Of a DNA stretch of 64,000 nt, positions 36,798-46,952 are shown piece after piece; position 1 is the stretch's first letter, and each line of letters begins with the position of its first letter. The stretch is from Pleurotus djamor (lineage: Eukaryota > Basidiomycota > Agaricomycetes > Agaricales > Pleurotaceae): contig JAPEVF010000103.1 in NCBI GenBank assembly GCA_029747585.1, positions 4,885 through 68,884 of the forward strand, written 5' to 3'. A model generated the notes under the pieces. The model was not told where the DNA came from. It was given only the letters and a program-made list of their open reading frames with translations, and did not search any database. The translations under genes and the position numbers were made by a program.

Positions 36798-37998
36798 ATG
36801 CCCGTTAAGAAAGCCACCACAAAGGCCGCTTCCAGTCACCCAACATGGGTCGAGATGATCAAGGTACTTGTCTTCGCCGTTCGCCCGCCACGAAGTTTTG
36901 GAGATTTCGACATCGCGCGTCGCTGGCCGATGTAGCTGACATCTCATCTCCTGGGCTCACATTATCACACCTTGCATTGATGCATTATACGCGCGTTTTC
37001 GCCTTGAAATCTCTCTTCTTTGCTGCTCGTCCGGTGTTTAGTATTTGACCACGCCTTTGCAAATAGGAATGCATCAGCGCGCACAAGGAAGACGCACGTA
37101 TTGGCGTTTCGCGCCATCAAATCAAGAAGTGACTCTCACTGGACGTCCTCATTGAACAGCACTCTGACTCATGGACAGGTTTGTTGAAGAAACCTACAAG
37201 CTTGAAATTGGAGCTGCCCAAATATCTCAACTTTCCAAGGCCCTGAGCTCTGGCAGCGAGAAGAACATTTTTGTGCTTCCAAAAGGTAGGGTACGTTGGC
37301 GATTACCATGCCGGTGCCTGACCGCTGGGTAGGACCGTCTGGAAGAGTGAAACTCGCTCCGAAGAACAAGCCTTCGCCAGAAGCTACCGAGGTGATCATC
37401 CCGCCCTATCCTGCTCCCAGCTCTTGTTGATTGTGTCTTATCCCTCAGTCTAAGCCTGCCGCCAAACCCAGTAAACCGACCAAAGCCGCACCCAAACCCA
37501 AGGCTGCAAAGGCCGTTGCCAGTAAGCCCTTGGCAAAACCCGCGCCTAAGCCCAGGACCACTGCCACCTCGAAGGCAGCATCGAAGCCCAGCGGGACAGC
37601 TAGAACTAACAGTGCCGCCAAGAAGGCAGTTGTCCCCAAACCTGTTGCTACCAAACCCGCACCGAAGAAAACACTCGCAGGCAAAGCTAACTCTAAGGCC
37701 GCCAGTGCAACCAAGAAGACCGCCGCTTCTTCAAGAAGGGGTTCAGCAAAGAAAGTATGCTGTTTTTCGTAATTTATGTACTGTTCCCTTGACTGACCTT
37801 CTCGCAAGGCTGTAACTGGTACAAGTGCGCCTGCGAAAGCCAAAGCTGCGTCGAAGAAAGCACCCTCGAAGAAGACTGTGTCTGAGAAACCGAAGACTAC
37901 CAAGAAAGTATGAATTGTTCGCATTTTATGACTTCGTGCTCGCTAATGTGTTCTGTGTGTGTTCGAAGGCTCCGGCCTCGAAGACTGCGAAATCGTAG
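36798..37998 (+). CDS. Linker histone H1
   Basis: Binds linker DNA between nucleosomes. The start reads MPVKKATTKAASSHPTWVEM, then IKECISAHKEDARIGVSRHQ, IKKFVEETYKLEIGAAQISQ and LSKALSSGSEKNIFVLPKG, an H15 winged-helix domain at about residues 14-85 spread over four exons. The remainder (GRVKLAPKNKPS onward) is an Ala/Lys/Pro-rich tail of PKPxAAK-like repeats ending KTAKS at 37998. Six introns in a short gene; the last cuts the basic tail. The long hydrophobic minus-strand open frame (37445-37924) is an artefact of the tail's codon bias. Followed in the same direction by the TACO1-like gene, 238 bp later. Confidence 0.95.
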
Positions 37999-38236
37999 TT
38001 CCCTCCTATGATCGACATCCCATTTTTATTCTATTTTTACTGCTACTATTGAGACCTGTATATGTATGTTCACTGGCTCGAAGCCAACGTTCTCTAATTT
38101 TTGATTTTTTGGATGTATCCATCGTTTGAGTGAGGTGTGTCTTTGGAGTTCGAGTCGGTCCTCAATTTATGTTAAGTCAGAGAAGACCCAATTCAGGGTT
38201 AGGGCTTAACTTCCTTAGGGTTGCGTCCGTGCTCCG

Positions 38237-39460
38237 ATGTTCCTCTCCCGTTTGGCCCACGGACACCAAACATGTCGCTCGTTCTCCACCTCTTCATTGC
38301 TACTAGCCGGCCATAACAAAGTATGTGCTAAATACCTACTGCCGCTCGTAAAACATGCTAAATTCTATCCATTTAGTGGTCCAAAATCAAACAGAAGAAG
38401 GGCGTCATGGATGCCCGGAAGGGGGCGATATACGGAAAGGCGAATCGAGTACGTTTGTCAGTGCTGGTGGGCATATCAATGTGCGAGCTGATAAAGTCTA
38501 TAGGATATCGTCGTCGCAGTAAGAAGTGAGCAACCCCTTGGCTTTTCGTTGGCGACAGTTGCATGAATGAAATACAAGATGGTGGTTCCGACGATCCCGA
38601 AAAGAACGTCGCACTTGCTGCCGTTCTCAAGCGAGTCAAATCACAGGGCGTTCCGAAAGAGAACATAGAAGCTGCAGTAGCAAAAGTACGTGTCGACTCC
38701 AGTTTATGGTCAAAATCGAAGCTCAGCCTTTCTCATTTCCGCAGGCCATGAAAAGCAAGGACCATGGTGGCCAGTATTTGGTTTATGAAGCCCTTGCATT
38801 CAATACAGTGGGATTTATCATGTAGGTGTCTGCAGTCAACACCCTGTCGCGACGCGTCGCCATTGACTTCAGTCCATTCCCGTTAGAGAATGTTTGACGG
38901 ACAATACCAACCGAACGATCCATAATATTAGAGGGATATTAGACTCACACAGGTTAGTCTCCTTTCGTTTGCCTCCACCCTTTCCCAACGAACTTTTACA
39001 GTGCTCGCTTCGCGCCTGTCAATTATCTATTTCAACGAGAGGGATGTATCCGAGTCGCTGTGACTCCAGGAGAAAGCGGGAGTGAATTAGAGGGCATCCT
39101 CGATGCAGCCCTCGAAGCTGGCGCGTCTGATTTCCATGAGATTCAGGGCTCGGAGGCGAACCAAGTTGTGGTATGTCATTCTTGTGTCTTCAAAATTGCA
39201 AGCTTTCTCATCGCCGCTAGTTTACGTGTCCCACACAAGAACTCGCATCGGTAACGGACGCAGTGTCGAACTGTCAGCCATCGTGCGAGCTATTGAGCAG
39301 CGAGCTCATCTATTCCCCTAAAGAACATGACACTGCCGTCGACGACGAAACTAGGGAGAAGGTTTCTCTGCTAGTGGGAGACCTTGAAGAGGATGATGAC
39401 ACCTTGCGCGTTTGGACAAGTTTGGATTCAGTATTCGTAGCTAACGATGCTGAGTCGTAG
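38237..39460 (+). CDS. TACO1: TACO1/YebC family mitochondrial translation regulator
   Basis: YebC-family protein; mitochondrial members (human TACO1, yeast Dpc29) support synthesis of mitochondrially encoded proteins. The start at 38237 gives MFLSRLAHGHQTCRSFSTSS, a basic Ser-rich presequence, then AGHNKWSKIKQKKGVMDARK, the strictly conserved YebC start, and GAIYGKANR. Later blocks are DIVVAV, GGSDDPEKNVALAAVLKRVK, GVPKENIEAAVAKAMKSKD, YEALAFNTVGFIMECLTDN and ALEAGASDFHEI. The C-terminus is acidic and longer than bacterial YebC. About seven exons. The stop at 39460 is only 17 bp from the stop of the convergent NYN gene 1. Confidence 0.92.
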
Positions 39461-39477
39461 CTGTCATATCCTTACTA

Positions 39478-40719
39478 CTATTTAGGGACCAATGAAATCC
39501 ACGCAGTTCCACCTATGCCTCCCAAGAATATAACACCTTGCTCTTCAGCCAAGGTGGTATATTGGCGAAAACTCTCTACCCCGACTTGCCGATAAACCAT
39601 AGGATCTCTTGCTATTAAATCCAAAGCTACCTTCGAGCGTAGGGGGCATATCTCTGCGTTTGCTCGATACGATTCAAGTACCTCTAAAAGTGGCGTGAAC
39701 GGATGTTGAAGTGGGACGCTTCGTGGTCTTGGCTTGGTCGGTTTAGGGCCAACGAAAACAGCTTGTCCCGCCCTTCGAACGGGTTCATAGTGCTGGAATT
39801 TCGGATCTGACGTCCTGTCGTAATGTAGGGGCTTCCTAGCCGGTGAGATATCTGGCACATCTTCGTCGTAATCTGGGGATGCATTGCTCATGCTGTGGTG
39901 CCTATTTTGAACCCTGGAGGGTGCCCTGAACTCCTGATCCTGGTTGGAAGTTGGAGGGCGGTGTGATGTGACTCCGGTTTGAACTCTTGAGCCTTGCGGG
40001 ACGGTATTTTGGGGCATCGGCATGCGAACGGTAGGTTGAAACTGGTTGGTCGTCGAGCTGTTCTCGCCTCTAGCTCCATGCCGCCGCGCCGCGCCGCACT
40101 CCCCCTCCAGTGTCTCGAGGATGTCGCTTTGCCAATCTAAGCACTCTGTTGCTTGCGCCCTCAAGCTTGGATGAGGGCCTTGTGGATGGGCAATGACAAC
40201 TACGTTGTAATTACGCAGGCGCAAAGCCGATGCTGCATATGCAAAGTCCCTATCCCCAGAAATCAGGAGAATGGTTGCTGGTGCAGGCCAATCAATCGCA
40301 TATGTTAACATGTCCACTATTTACGCAAGAATCATTCTTATTAGGTCCACACTCAACGAGTAGCANGGGGGGAAATACCAATCATCATTTGGTCGGCAAC
40401 GTTCTTACGGCCGTTGTGGGGACAGTCGGTGAGTGAGACACCAGAGCACTGTAACTCCGACCGAAGGCCTTGGAGCTTTGGGCTGATGGCCATTTGCTCT
40501 GACATCTCCAGGTAGGCCTTGAACAACTTGACGCTGCCATATCTGTGTGCGACGCCACGTATACTCTTCACAACGTCGTAGCCAGAGACCTGCGACGAGA
40601 TGGAACAATTTTCTAGAGCAAGGTGAGTTAGAATTGAATACAGGTCCTATACGTATAAAGGACTGCTTACCATAGTCCCAAAATATGGCCACATCTTCAC
40701 TTTTACTGGGAGGAGTCAT
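39478..40719 (-). CDS. NYN-domain putative ribonuclease with C-terminal LOTUS-like winged helix, copy 1
   Basis: Three exons (ATG at 40719; introns about 40615-40671 and 40320-40374) give roughly 376 residues. The N-terminal NYN/PIN-like domain reads SEDVAIFWDYENCSISSQVS, KNVADQMMIVDMLTYAIDW and ILLISGDRDFAYAASALRLR, with the acidic residues expected for metal binding (Asp in FWDYEN, Asp in ADQMM and VDM, Asp in SGDRD). A disordered middle follows. The C-terminal domain reads LLEVLESYRANAEICPLRSK, VGVESFRQYTTLAEEQGVIF and GGTAWISLVPK, which looks like an OST-HTH/LOTUS or related winged helix. The architecture resembles limkain-b1/MARF1 proteins, whose NYN domain cleaves RNA. The substrate in fungi is unknown. 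It is the last of three tandem copies in transcription order and closest in sequence to copy 2. Confidence 0.82.
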
Positions 40720-40855
40720 TCAGGACCAGTTCGAAGTTAGTCCAGACACGAGGCTCCTTACAAGGCGGATTCCCCGCTAGGGGCATAAGAGCGTATTAGA
40801 GGCAGTGTACATGTGTAGTAAAAATGGCAAAAGTATAAATCACTTTGGTCCGCTG

Positions 40856-42655
40856 CTACTTGAGATCATACTTGAGATCAATCCAAGCCTCAGCCTCTCT
40901 CCCTCCCATCACTACTACACCCTCTTTCACAGCCATAGCCGTATAATCGCGGAACGAATCAACTCCTACATCTTTGTATGCTGTCTTGAATTTAGAAATC
41001 AGAAGGACAGCAACCTTAGAGCGACTGGGTTGTACAACTCCCTGCTCTTTGAAACTATTGATCACTGCGATGAGCGGATTAAACTTGGAGTAGGAAGGCA
41101 AGGATGTCGAGGTGGGTTTATTTCCAGCAGCAGTTGAAGCTTGGGATAAGCCTGGGATAGCTGGGACGAAGACAGCTGAGGATGCTGAAAGTTTGGACAA
41201 GCTCTTGCGATGAGCGCCACCTGGGGGATCGCGAGATATACTCGAAACATCCTGTTGGAGGGACCCGTTCGTGATATCTCCTCCGGATTTCAAACTCTGA
41301 ACTGGTGGCTCCATGGTAGGGGATGATATCGTAGGCTCACTGATATTCACACTCCCTACCATCGTAAAACGTGGACGCGGCAAGTTCACTTGGGCCGAGG
41401 GCTTGGTGGTTATACCAGTATCCAATACAGGTCGCGGCAAGTTTATCTTGACGCTGCTCGAGGTATCCTGATCGACAACAAGCAGCGAAGCCTCCTGCGA
41501 AAAAACCTTGTGCGAATGTGTCGGCGATGATAATTCCATTATCGAGGTTGCATTGGGATGCTTTTCTTGGGAATCAACTATTTCAGAATCTTTCTTCCTA
41601 TGAACATCTGTAACGGAGATGGGGATGTTTACGTTGGCGAGGGATTGAGGGTCGGTCGGACTGGAAGCTGATGTCGATGGTAGCAGCAATGTAGAGACGA
41701 CGTCATCCGGCACATCGTCGTACCGAGGCAACTGTGAGACTTCGGGAATTATTGGGGTCAAAGGAGGCAGAGTACTATCTGGAACCTGTGTTGCCTTATC
41801 TTGGTAGGCTGGAAAGGGGACTGGCAGATTACTGGCGCTGCGAGCTCTCTTGTGACGCCCATTCGGAGCAGGAGCAAGCTTGACCCTCTGTTTGGGCGGT
41901 GAAAAGGAAGGTTGCGATGTGTCGACATCCAATGTGAGGTTACGTCGGTAAGGGGTAGACCGTGCGGACACTCCGCCCGAGATATCTTGTCGGATGGACG
42001 TGGGGCTTTCTGTGACTTCGATCTTGCCCATAATGTCGGCCTGCCAGTCCAGGCACTCTGAGGCTTGGGCTTTCAAGCTAGGATGAGCGCCAGGGTTGGA
42101 AAGGGAAATAATGATCACTTCATGGCTTCGAAGGCGCAACACGGATGCCGCGTATGCAAAATCTCGGTCACCAGAGATGAGGATGACGGTGAGAGGCGTG
42201 GATCGGTCAATAGCATAAGTCAACATGTCGACTGGGTGTTACATAAATTACCATGAGTGAAGGTAGACACACGTGAGAAGCGACCGCTACGTACCCATCA
42301 TCATTTGGTCGGCAACGTTCTTTCGACCGTTATGAGGACAATCGATCAGAGTGACCCCAGACGATTGTAGTTCCGACCGCAGAGCGAGCTGACGCGGGGA
42401 CGTCATGGCATGCTCCGTGAGTTCGAAGTAGGCTTTGAATAACTTGACGCTGCCATACTCGTGAGCTACGGTGCGGATACTCTTCACCAGGTCGAAACCT
42501 GAGACTGATGACGGGGCATGGCAGTTTTCTGGTAGAAAAAGCGTCCAAGGGAACCGTCAGATCACACGACGGCTTCGAAGTGATGGACGACAGAGGACTG
42601 GCTTACCGTAGTCCCAGAATATGGCGACATCGAGGTGAGACTTGGGGGTAAGCAT
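40856..42655 (-). CDS. NYN-domain putative ribonuclease with C-terminal LOTUS-like winged helix, copy 2
   Basis: Start MLTPKSHLDVAIFWDYEN at 42655. Introns at the same two places as copy 1 (after FWDY+G/E and inside MMM-VDM) join to about 550 residues. NYN blocks are SVSGFDLVKSIRTVAHEYGS, SSGVTLIDCPHNGRKNVADQ, VDMLTYAIDRSTPLTVILIS and GDRDFAYAASVLRLRSHEV. The middle is long (about 280 residues), rich in Ser, Pro and Thr, and not alignable with the other copies. It contains two near-repeats of the type VNLPRPRF / INLPRPVL. The C-terminal domain has LIAVINSFKEQGVVQPSRSK, VGVDSFRDYTAMAVKEGVVV and EAEAWIDLKYDLK. All putative catalytic acids are present. The copy-1 start codon lies 137 bp downstream of this gene's stop. 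Confidence 0.82.
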
Positions 42656-43057
42656 GGGGGGCTTAATGCCTCAAAGAAAGAAGCATTGCGTATATAAGTC
42701 TGAGCAGAAGGCGCCTCACCCGTACCTGTTGAAGGCAGTGATGCGAAGAAACCATCAATCCCAGTTCGGTACTACGGGCGTGTGTAATGACGCTCATGGG
42801 AAAGACGTGGTTTTTAACTTTCTACAACCATTTTATACCCGATTTGGAATTGATTCTGGCAAGTGCACTGAGTTCGCTGGTGTGGTGACCAGATTCGTGT
42901 GATCGCGGTCAGAGTAAACGAGGCTGTAACTGCGCGAGGATGTGATAGAGTGGGAGGGCGATCGAGCGCCACTTCAAGTTGGACCAGCCATACGTCACTA
43001 CATACTACACATAAATATTTTGAGGAATTACCCTAGTAGAGCTGAAGATTGTGTAAG

Positions 43058-44638
43058 TTATACGCTATTATGCCACTTGGACACCAGTGAAACCCATGCC
43101 CCGCCATTGACACCACCCGTCGTGACGATATTCTTGCTCTCAGCCATGGCGATGTATTGGCCGAACTTGGCTACACCCGCTCGAGTGTAAACAGACTTGT
43201 CGGCGGAAGAAAGCTCACATGCAATGATAGATCGCATGGGCTGCGTCCTTCCTACTTTTCTATGGCCTTCGAGAAGTCTGATCAACGACACAAACTCCGG
43301 GGGAGGACTCTGATATGTCTGTGTTGTCTGGGGCTGTGGATGGACGGTCTGCGTCTTGCTCGTACTTGAGACTGGTGGTGAGGGAGAGGGAGAAGGTGCT
43401 TGAGCTGGTGCCGGAGCCACCACAGGTGGAGGTGGCGACACCGTAGCATTCCCAGTCAGCGACTGCGTAGGTGAAGCGTGAATTGCGGTCAAGATACCGG
43501 AGGGGGACTCCTTTTCTTTGCCTTTCACACTAGCTAACTCAGCGTTGCTGGTGAATGGGGATTCAAGAACGTTGGTCGATGAATGATGAGAGCCAGGACC
43601 CGGGGTGCTACTGTGAAGCCGAAGGCTGCTACCAATATTGGGAGTCTGTGGAAGCATAGTCGGAAAGCCGGGCGTTGGTGGGATCTTGGACTCGTAGAGC
43701 GGGTGAGGGGGATCATAGACGACTTCGTCATTGTACCTCGTCGGTACAAAGACTGGGGCCGAAGCCGCTCGCTGATGGGTTTTCTCGTTCGTCGCAAACG
43801 TGACCGAGTCCGTAGAGTTGCCGCGAGAGGGAATAAATTGCGTACTGGAAGCGGAGGAAAAAGAATGGTCGTGGACTTCTTCCGCGAGTTTCGACGTAGA
43901 TTCTACCCTAGACAGAGTGCCTCTACGAGAACGGGGAGTGCCTGACATCGCTGGGCGCAGAGGCTCTGGCGAAGGGGTCGGTAGCTTAGGGAGGGGAGAA
44001 GCCGCCCTAAACGGATCGACGTCTTTGGGAAGTCGTTGGTTGGTGACGGCGGGACTGTCTTGGAAAGCAGCCTTCCCAAGAATGTCCGCGGACCAATCAT
44101 GACAAGCAGACGCTTGAGCAGAGAGGGAGCCGGATGTTGTACCTGAGGATACTACAACAACGTTAAAACGTCTCATTCGCAGTATTGCTGCAGCGTAGGC
44201 ATAATCCCGGTCCCCAGAAATGATCATAATCGTCCGAGGCCCTGGGTGATCCATGGCATATGCCATCATGTCCACTAGACGAAATTAATGACGGCCAAAC
44301 ATGGGAAATGAGGACTTACCGATCATCATCTTATCGACAACATCTTTCTTGCCCAGGTGCGGACAGTCTGTCACGGATACACCGGAAGACTGGAGTTCAG
44401 CTCTTAAAGCCGGAGCCTTGATTTGCTCAATTTCTGTGTACGCCTTGAAACTCTTGATGATACCATAAGAGTGGGCTAGCGAACGGATTTGATGAACTAA
44501 ATAATATCCAGAAATAGCCGAAGCAGCTGTGCAATTTTCTGTAGGGGAGGATGAGCGGGTTCGGGTAGGTTGCTGAAGTGAGCTCGCACCATAGTCCCAG
44601 AATATTGCTACATCGTCATTAAGTTGGGGTGACAGCAT
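43058..44638 (-). CDS. NYN-domain putative ribonuclease with C-terminal LOTUS-like winged helix, copy 3
   Basis: Start MLSPQLNDDVAIFWDYEN at 44638, with the same two intron positions as copies 1 and 2; about 500 residues. NYN blocks are SAISGYYLVHQIRSLAHSYG, SSGVSVTDCPHLGKKDVVDK, VDMMAYAMDHPGPRTIMIIS and GDRDYAYAAAILRMRRFNVV, so the catalytic acids are kept but the sequence is more diverged (LGKKDVVDK versus NGRKNVADQ, YAYAAA versus FAYAAS). The middle is Ser/Pro-rich with a PAPAQAPSPSPSPP tract. The C-terminal domain reads LIRLLEGHRKVGRTQPMRS, AGVAKFGQYIAMAESKNIVT and GGAWVSLVSKWHNSV. It is first of the trio in transcription order and the likely oldest split. It is divergent from the UBE2J gene, about 800 bp between ATGs. 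Confidence 0.82.
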
Positions 44639-45435
44639 GTTGGAAGGATGGAGGGAAAGCAGATAATGGGGAGGAAGAATGGGATTATAAAGGGTGATTC
44701 ATAGAGGCCGAGGACACCCAGAAAGCGGCAACCTGTTGCAAAACAGTTGTGAGTCTCGTGGTGCGTGAAGTTAACGGAGTTGAGGTAGCAGCGTGGAATA
44801 AGCATGTCTGACGAGCACGGATGTCAACATGCTTCGATCTGTTAATGGTCAATACTCGGTGTTTGGCAAGCCTGGGCATAGTTGATGAGAGGTAAGAAAA
44901 GCAGAATGTATAAAGCAGAATCGAGAGCAAAGAATGATGGTCTACTGTATCGTCTTGCCCAACCTAGCTAGATGGTAATTAATGGTAGGTCTATGTGGTT
45001 TCTTTTGGACCGGCTGAAGAGGCACAATAAAGGTCAGATCGAGATACACGCGTCGCCAGCACTGAAAACACGCACCGCTGTCCTCATGCATTGAAACAGA
45101 GTTTCTGCAGCCTCTGCGCACGGTTGTGCCCTTGAATGAAGGTCACCTGTGGCTGCCCAGCATCCCAGCAGCGTTGCTAGCTGGGGGGCGCAGAGGTTGT
45201 TGGAGGCATCTGCGGAGAGGATAAGATGATGGTGGTAAGAGAGAAAGATGCAACGCGTACTCTTCTTGGGCCTGACTTTGAGCNTTTTTTATGTGCAAGG
45301 CCATTTGCGTGAAGTTGGCGGCGCGTCGGGAAACAAGACTTCGGTTCGGAGGAATACAGGAAATTTCAAACTCCGACTGCATTCCACGTTAGACGTAGGG
45401 CTGGCAACTCTCAGCCTCTCCTATCGACATCCACC
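44639..45435. other. Divergent intergenic region NYN copy 3 / UBE2J-like gene
   Basis: 797 bp, the longest gene-free divergent promoter in the window. Small open frames on both strands show no domain. It contains an ACGCGT hexamer near 45049. I see no repeat or RNA gene. Confidence 0.4.
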
Positions 45436-46757
45436 ATGGCTGCAGCTCGCCTCAACAAGAACAACTCTGGTGAGTGCATGGCCATCGCTCTGCTGCTCGC
45501 CTCCTCGCTGTCGCTGACGATGCCCAACCATCTCTTATCGCAGCCGTGAAACGCATCATGCAAGAGGCAAAGGAGTTGGCCAATGACCCATGCACAGATT
45601 ACTCTGCTGCTCCTCTCGAGGTAACGCAGCCATGCACTTGTATCACACAAATCGTGCTGATTGTCGGTTCTCGCTTCGGCCTCTAGGACGATATCTTCGT
45701 AAGCTTTCTGTTTCATATGTGTCCACCATGCAGCTGATCGTTTCTCGCTAGGAATGGCATTGCACCCTCCGTGGACCATCAGGCACCGAATTTGAAGGTG
45801 GCCTCTATCACTTTCGCATCCTCCTGCCAGCAGAGTATCCATTTCGACCGCCTTCCATCATGATGTGCGCCATCCATGTATTCACCATTATCTGGGAACT
45901 TACGGAACCCTTAGCTTGACTCCCAATGGTCGCTTTGAGTTGAATACCAAGGTAACTGTCGCTCAAATTACTCAGCATTTTCGTTGCTGATGGTATTCCA
46001 GATCTGCATCAGTTTTACGAACTGTGCGACGCCTTCCGCTTTCTCCGTCGTCAGGAAGCTAACCAGTAGCATCTAGATCATGAAGAATTGTGGCAACCTG
46101 CATGGGGTGTTCGTACAGGTGCGCTCCCACTTCATGCAGACAGACTGAATGTGATTCCTGATGCTCTCACAGCCATAATTGGTTTGCAAGGGTTCTTCCC
46201 ACTCAAAGGTCAAGCTGCGGTGGGCGTTGGCTCCATTGAGTACCCTGCCTCTGAACGGAAACGCCTAGCGACTTTGTGAGTGTGGACGCGATTTCCCCGG
46301 CTTTTCACATCCTCAGCTTTCATATAGATCTCGGGAATGGACATGCCCTCACTGCAAGCAGACCAACTTGGAGCTTTTACCCGACCCTCCGAGCCAACCA
46401 GAAGTTGTCCCGGCTATTAACCCTTCCGATATTCCTGCGCAATCGACATCTCCTGTCTCTACTAGCTCTACCTCGCCACCCTCGAGTGATACTTCGGAGG
46501 ACGAGCCTGTCGTTGTGCACGAAGTCAATGCATTCATGCCTTCGGGTGGTGCAACAGGTCCCTCTACGCCATCTCCTGCCTTCATTGCTCGCGCACCCCG
46601 GGATTCGACTCTCGTCGGGGCTCCGCCCACCGATGAAGCCACTCCGACTGCATCGGGCCCGCGTCGTAGTCCTCAGAGGCCACCGCTTCTTCTTGACACC
46701 GCCATCTGTGTTCTCTTGGTCCTCGTCTTTGCGCTCTTATGCAGGAGAATCTTTTAA
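45436..46757 (+). CDS. Ubiquitin-conjugating enzyme E2, UBE2J/Ubc6 type, tail-anchored
   Basis: ER-associated E2 used in protein quality control (ERAD). The start MAAARLNKNNS leads through short exons to AVKRIMQEAKELANDPCTDY, FEWHCTLRGPSGTEFEGGLY, LPAEYPFRPPSIMMLTPNGR and FELNTK. An intron follows, then ICISFTNYHEELWQPAWGVR: the cysteine in KIC is the catalytic residue and the junction with donor GTGCGA and acceptor CATCTAG gives exactly this block. GLQGFFPLKGQAAVGVGSIE follows, typical of UBE2J. After EWTCPHCKQ the protein has a Ser/Thr/Pro-rich linker and a C-terminal membrane helix (LLLDTAICVLLVLVFALLCR). The unusual active-site spacing without the HPN motif is normal for this subfamily. 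Confidence 0.92.
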
Positions 46758-46952
46758 TCATGCTCGCGCCGTTAATTTGTACCACCCCTTGGACTTGGCT
46801 TCATTGTTGTCGAAATCTGGAAAGTCTCTTATTTTGTAACACTCATGTACTCGCTACCATCCATATGCACCATATCATACAGTAACATAAATTGACTTGA
46901 TATTATCAAGAAGCAACACGACACGAACATGAACAAAACCTAATCTACATGC

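Noticed and set aside
37445..37924. Hydrophobic Ala/Leu-rich minus-strand open frame
   Set aside because: Antisense to the Lys/Ala/Pro-rich histone H1 tail; the apparent membrane segments come from complemented Lys (CTT) and Ala (GGC) codons.
46010..46090. Possible frameshift in the active-site region of the UBE2J-like gene
   Set aside because: An intron with donor GTGCGA and acceptor CATCTAG restores the conserved active-site block in frame.
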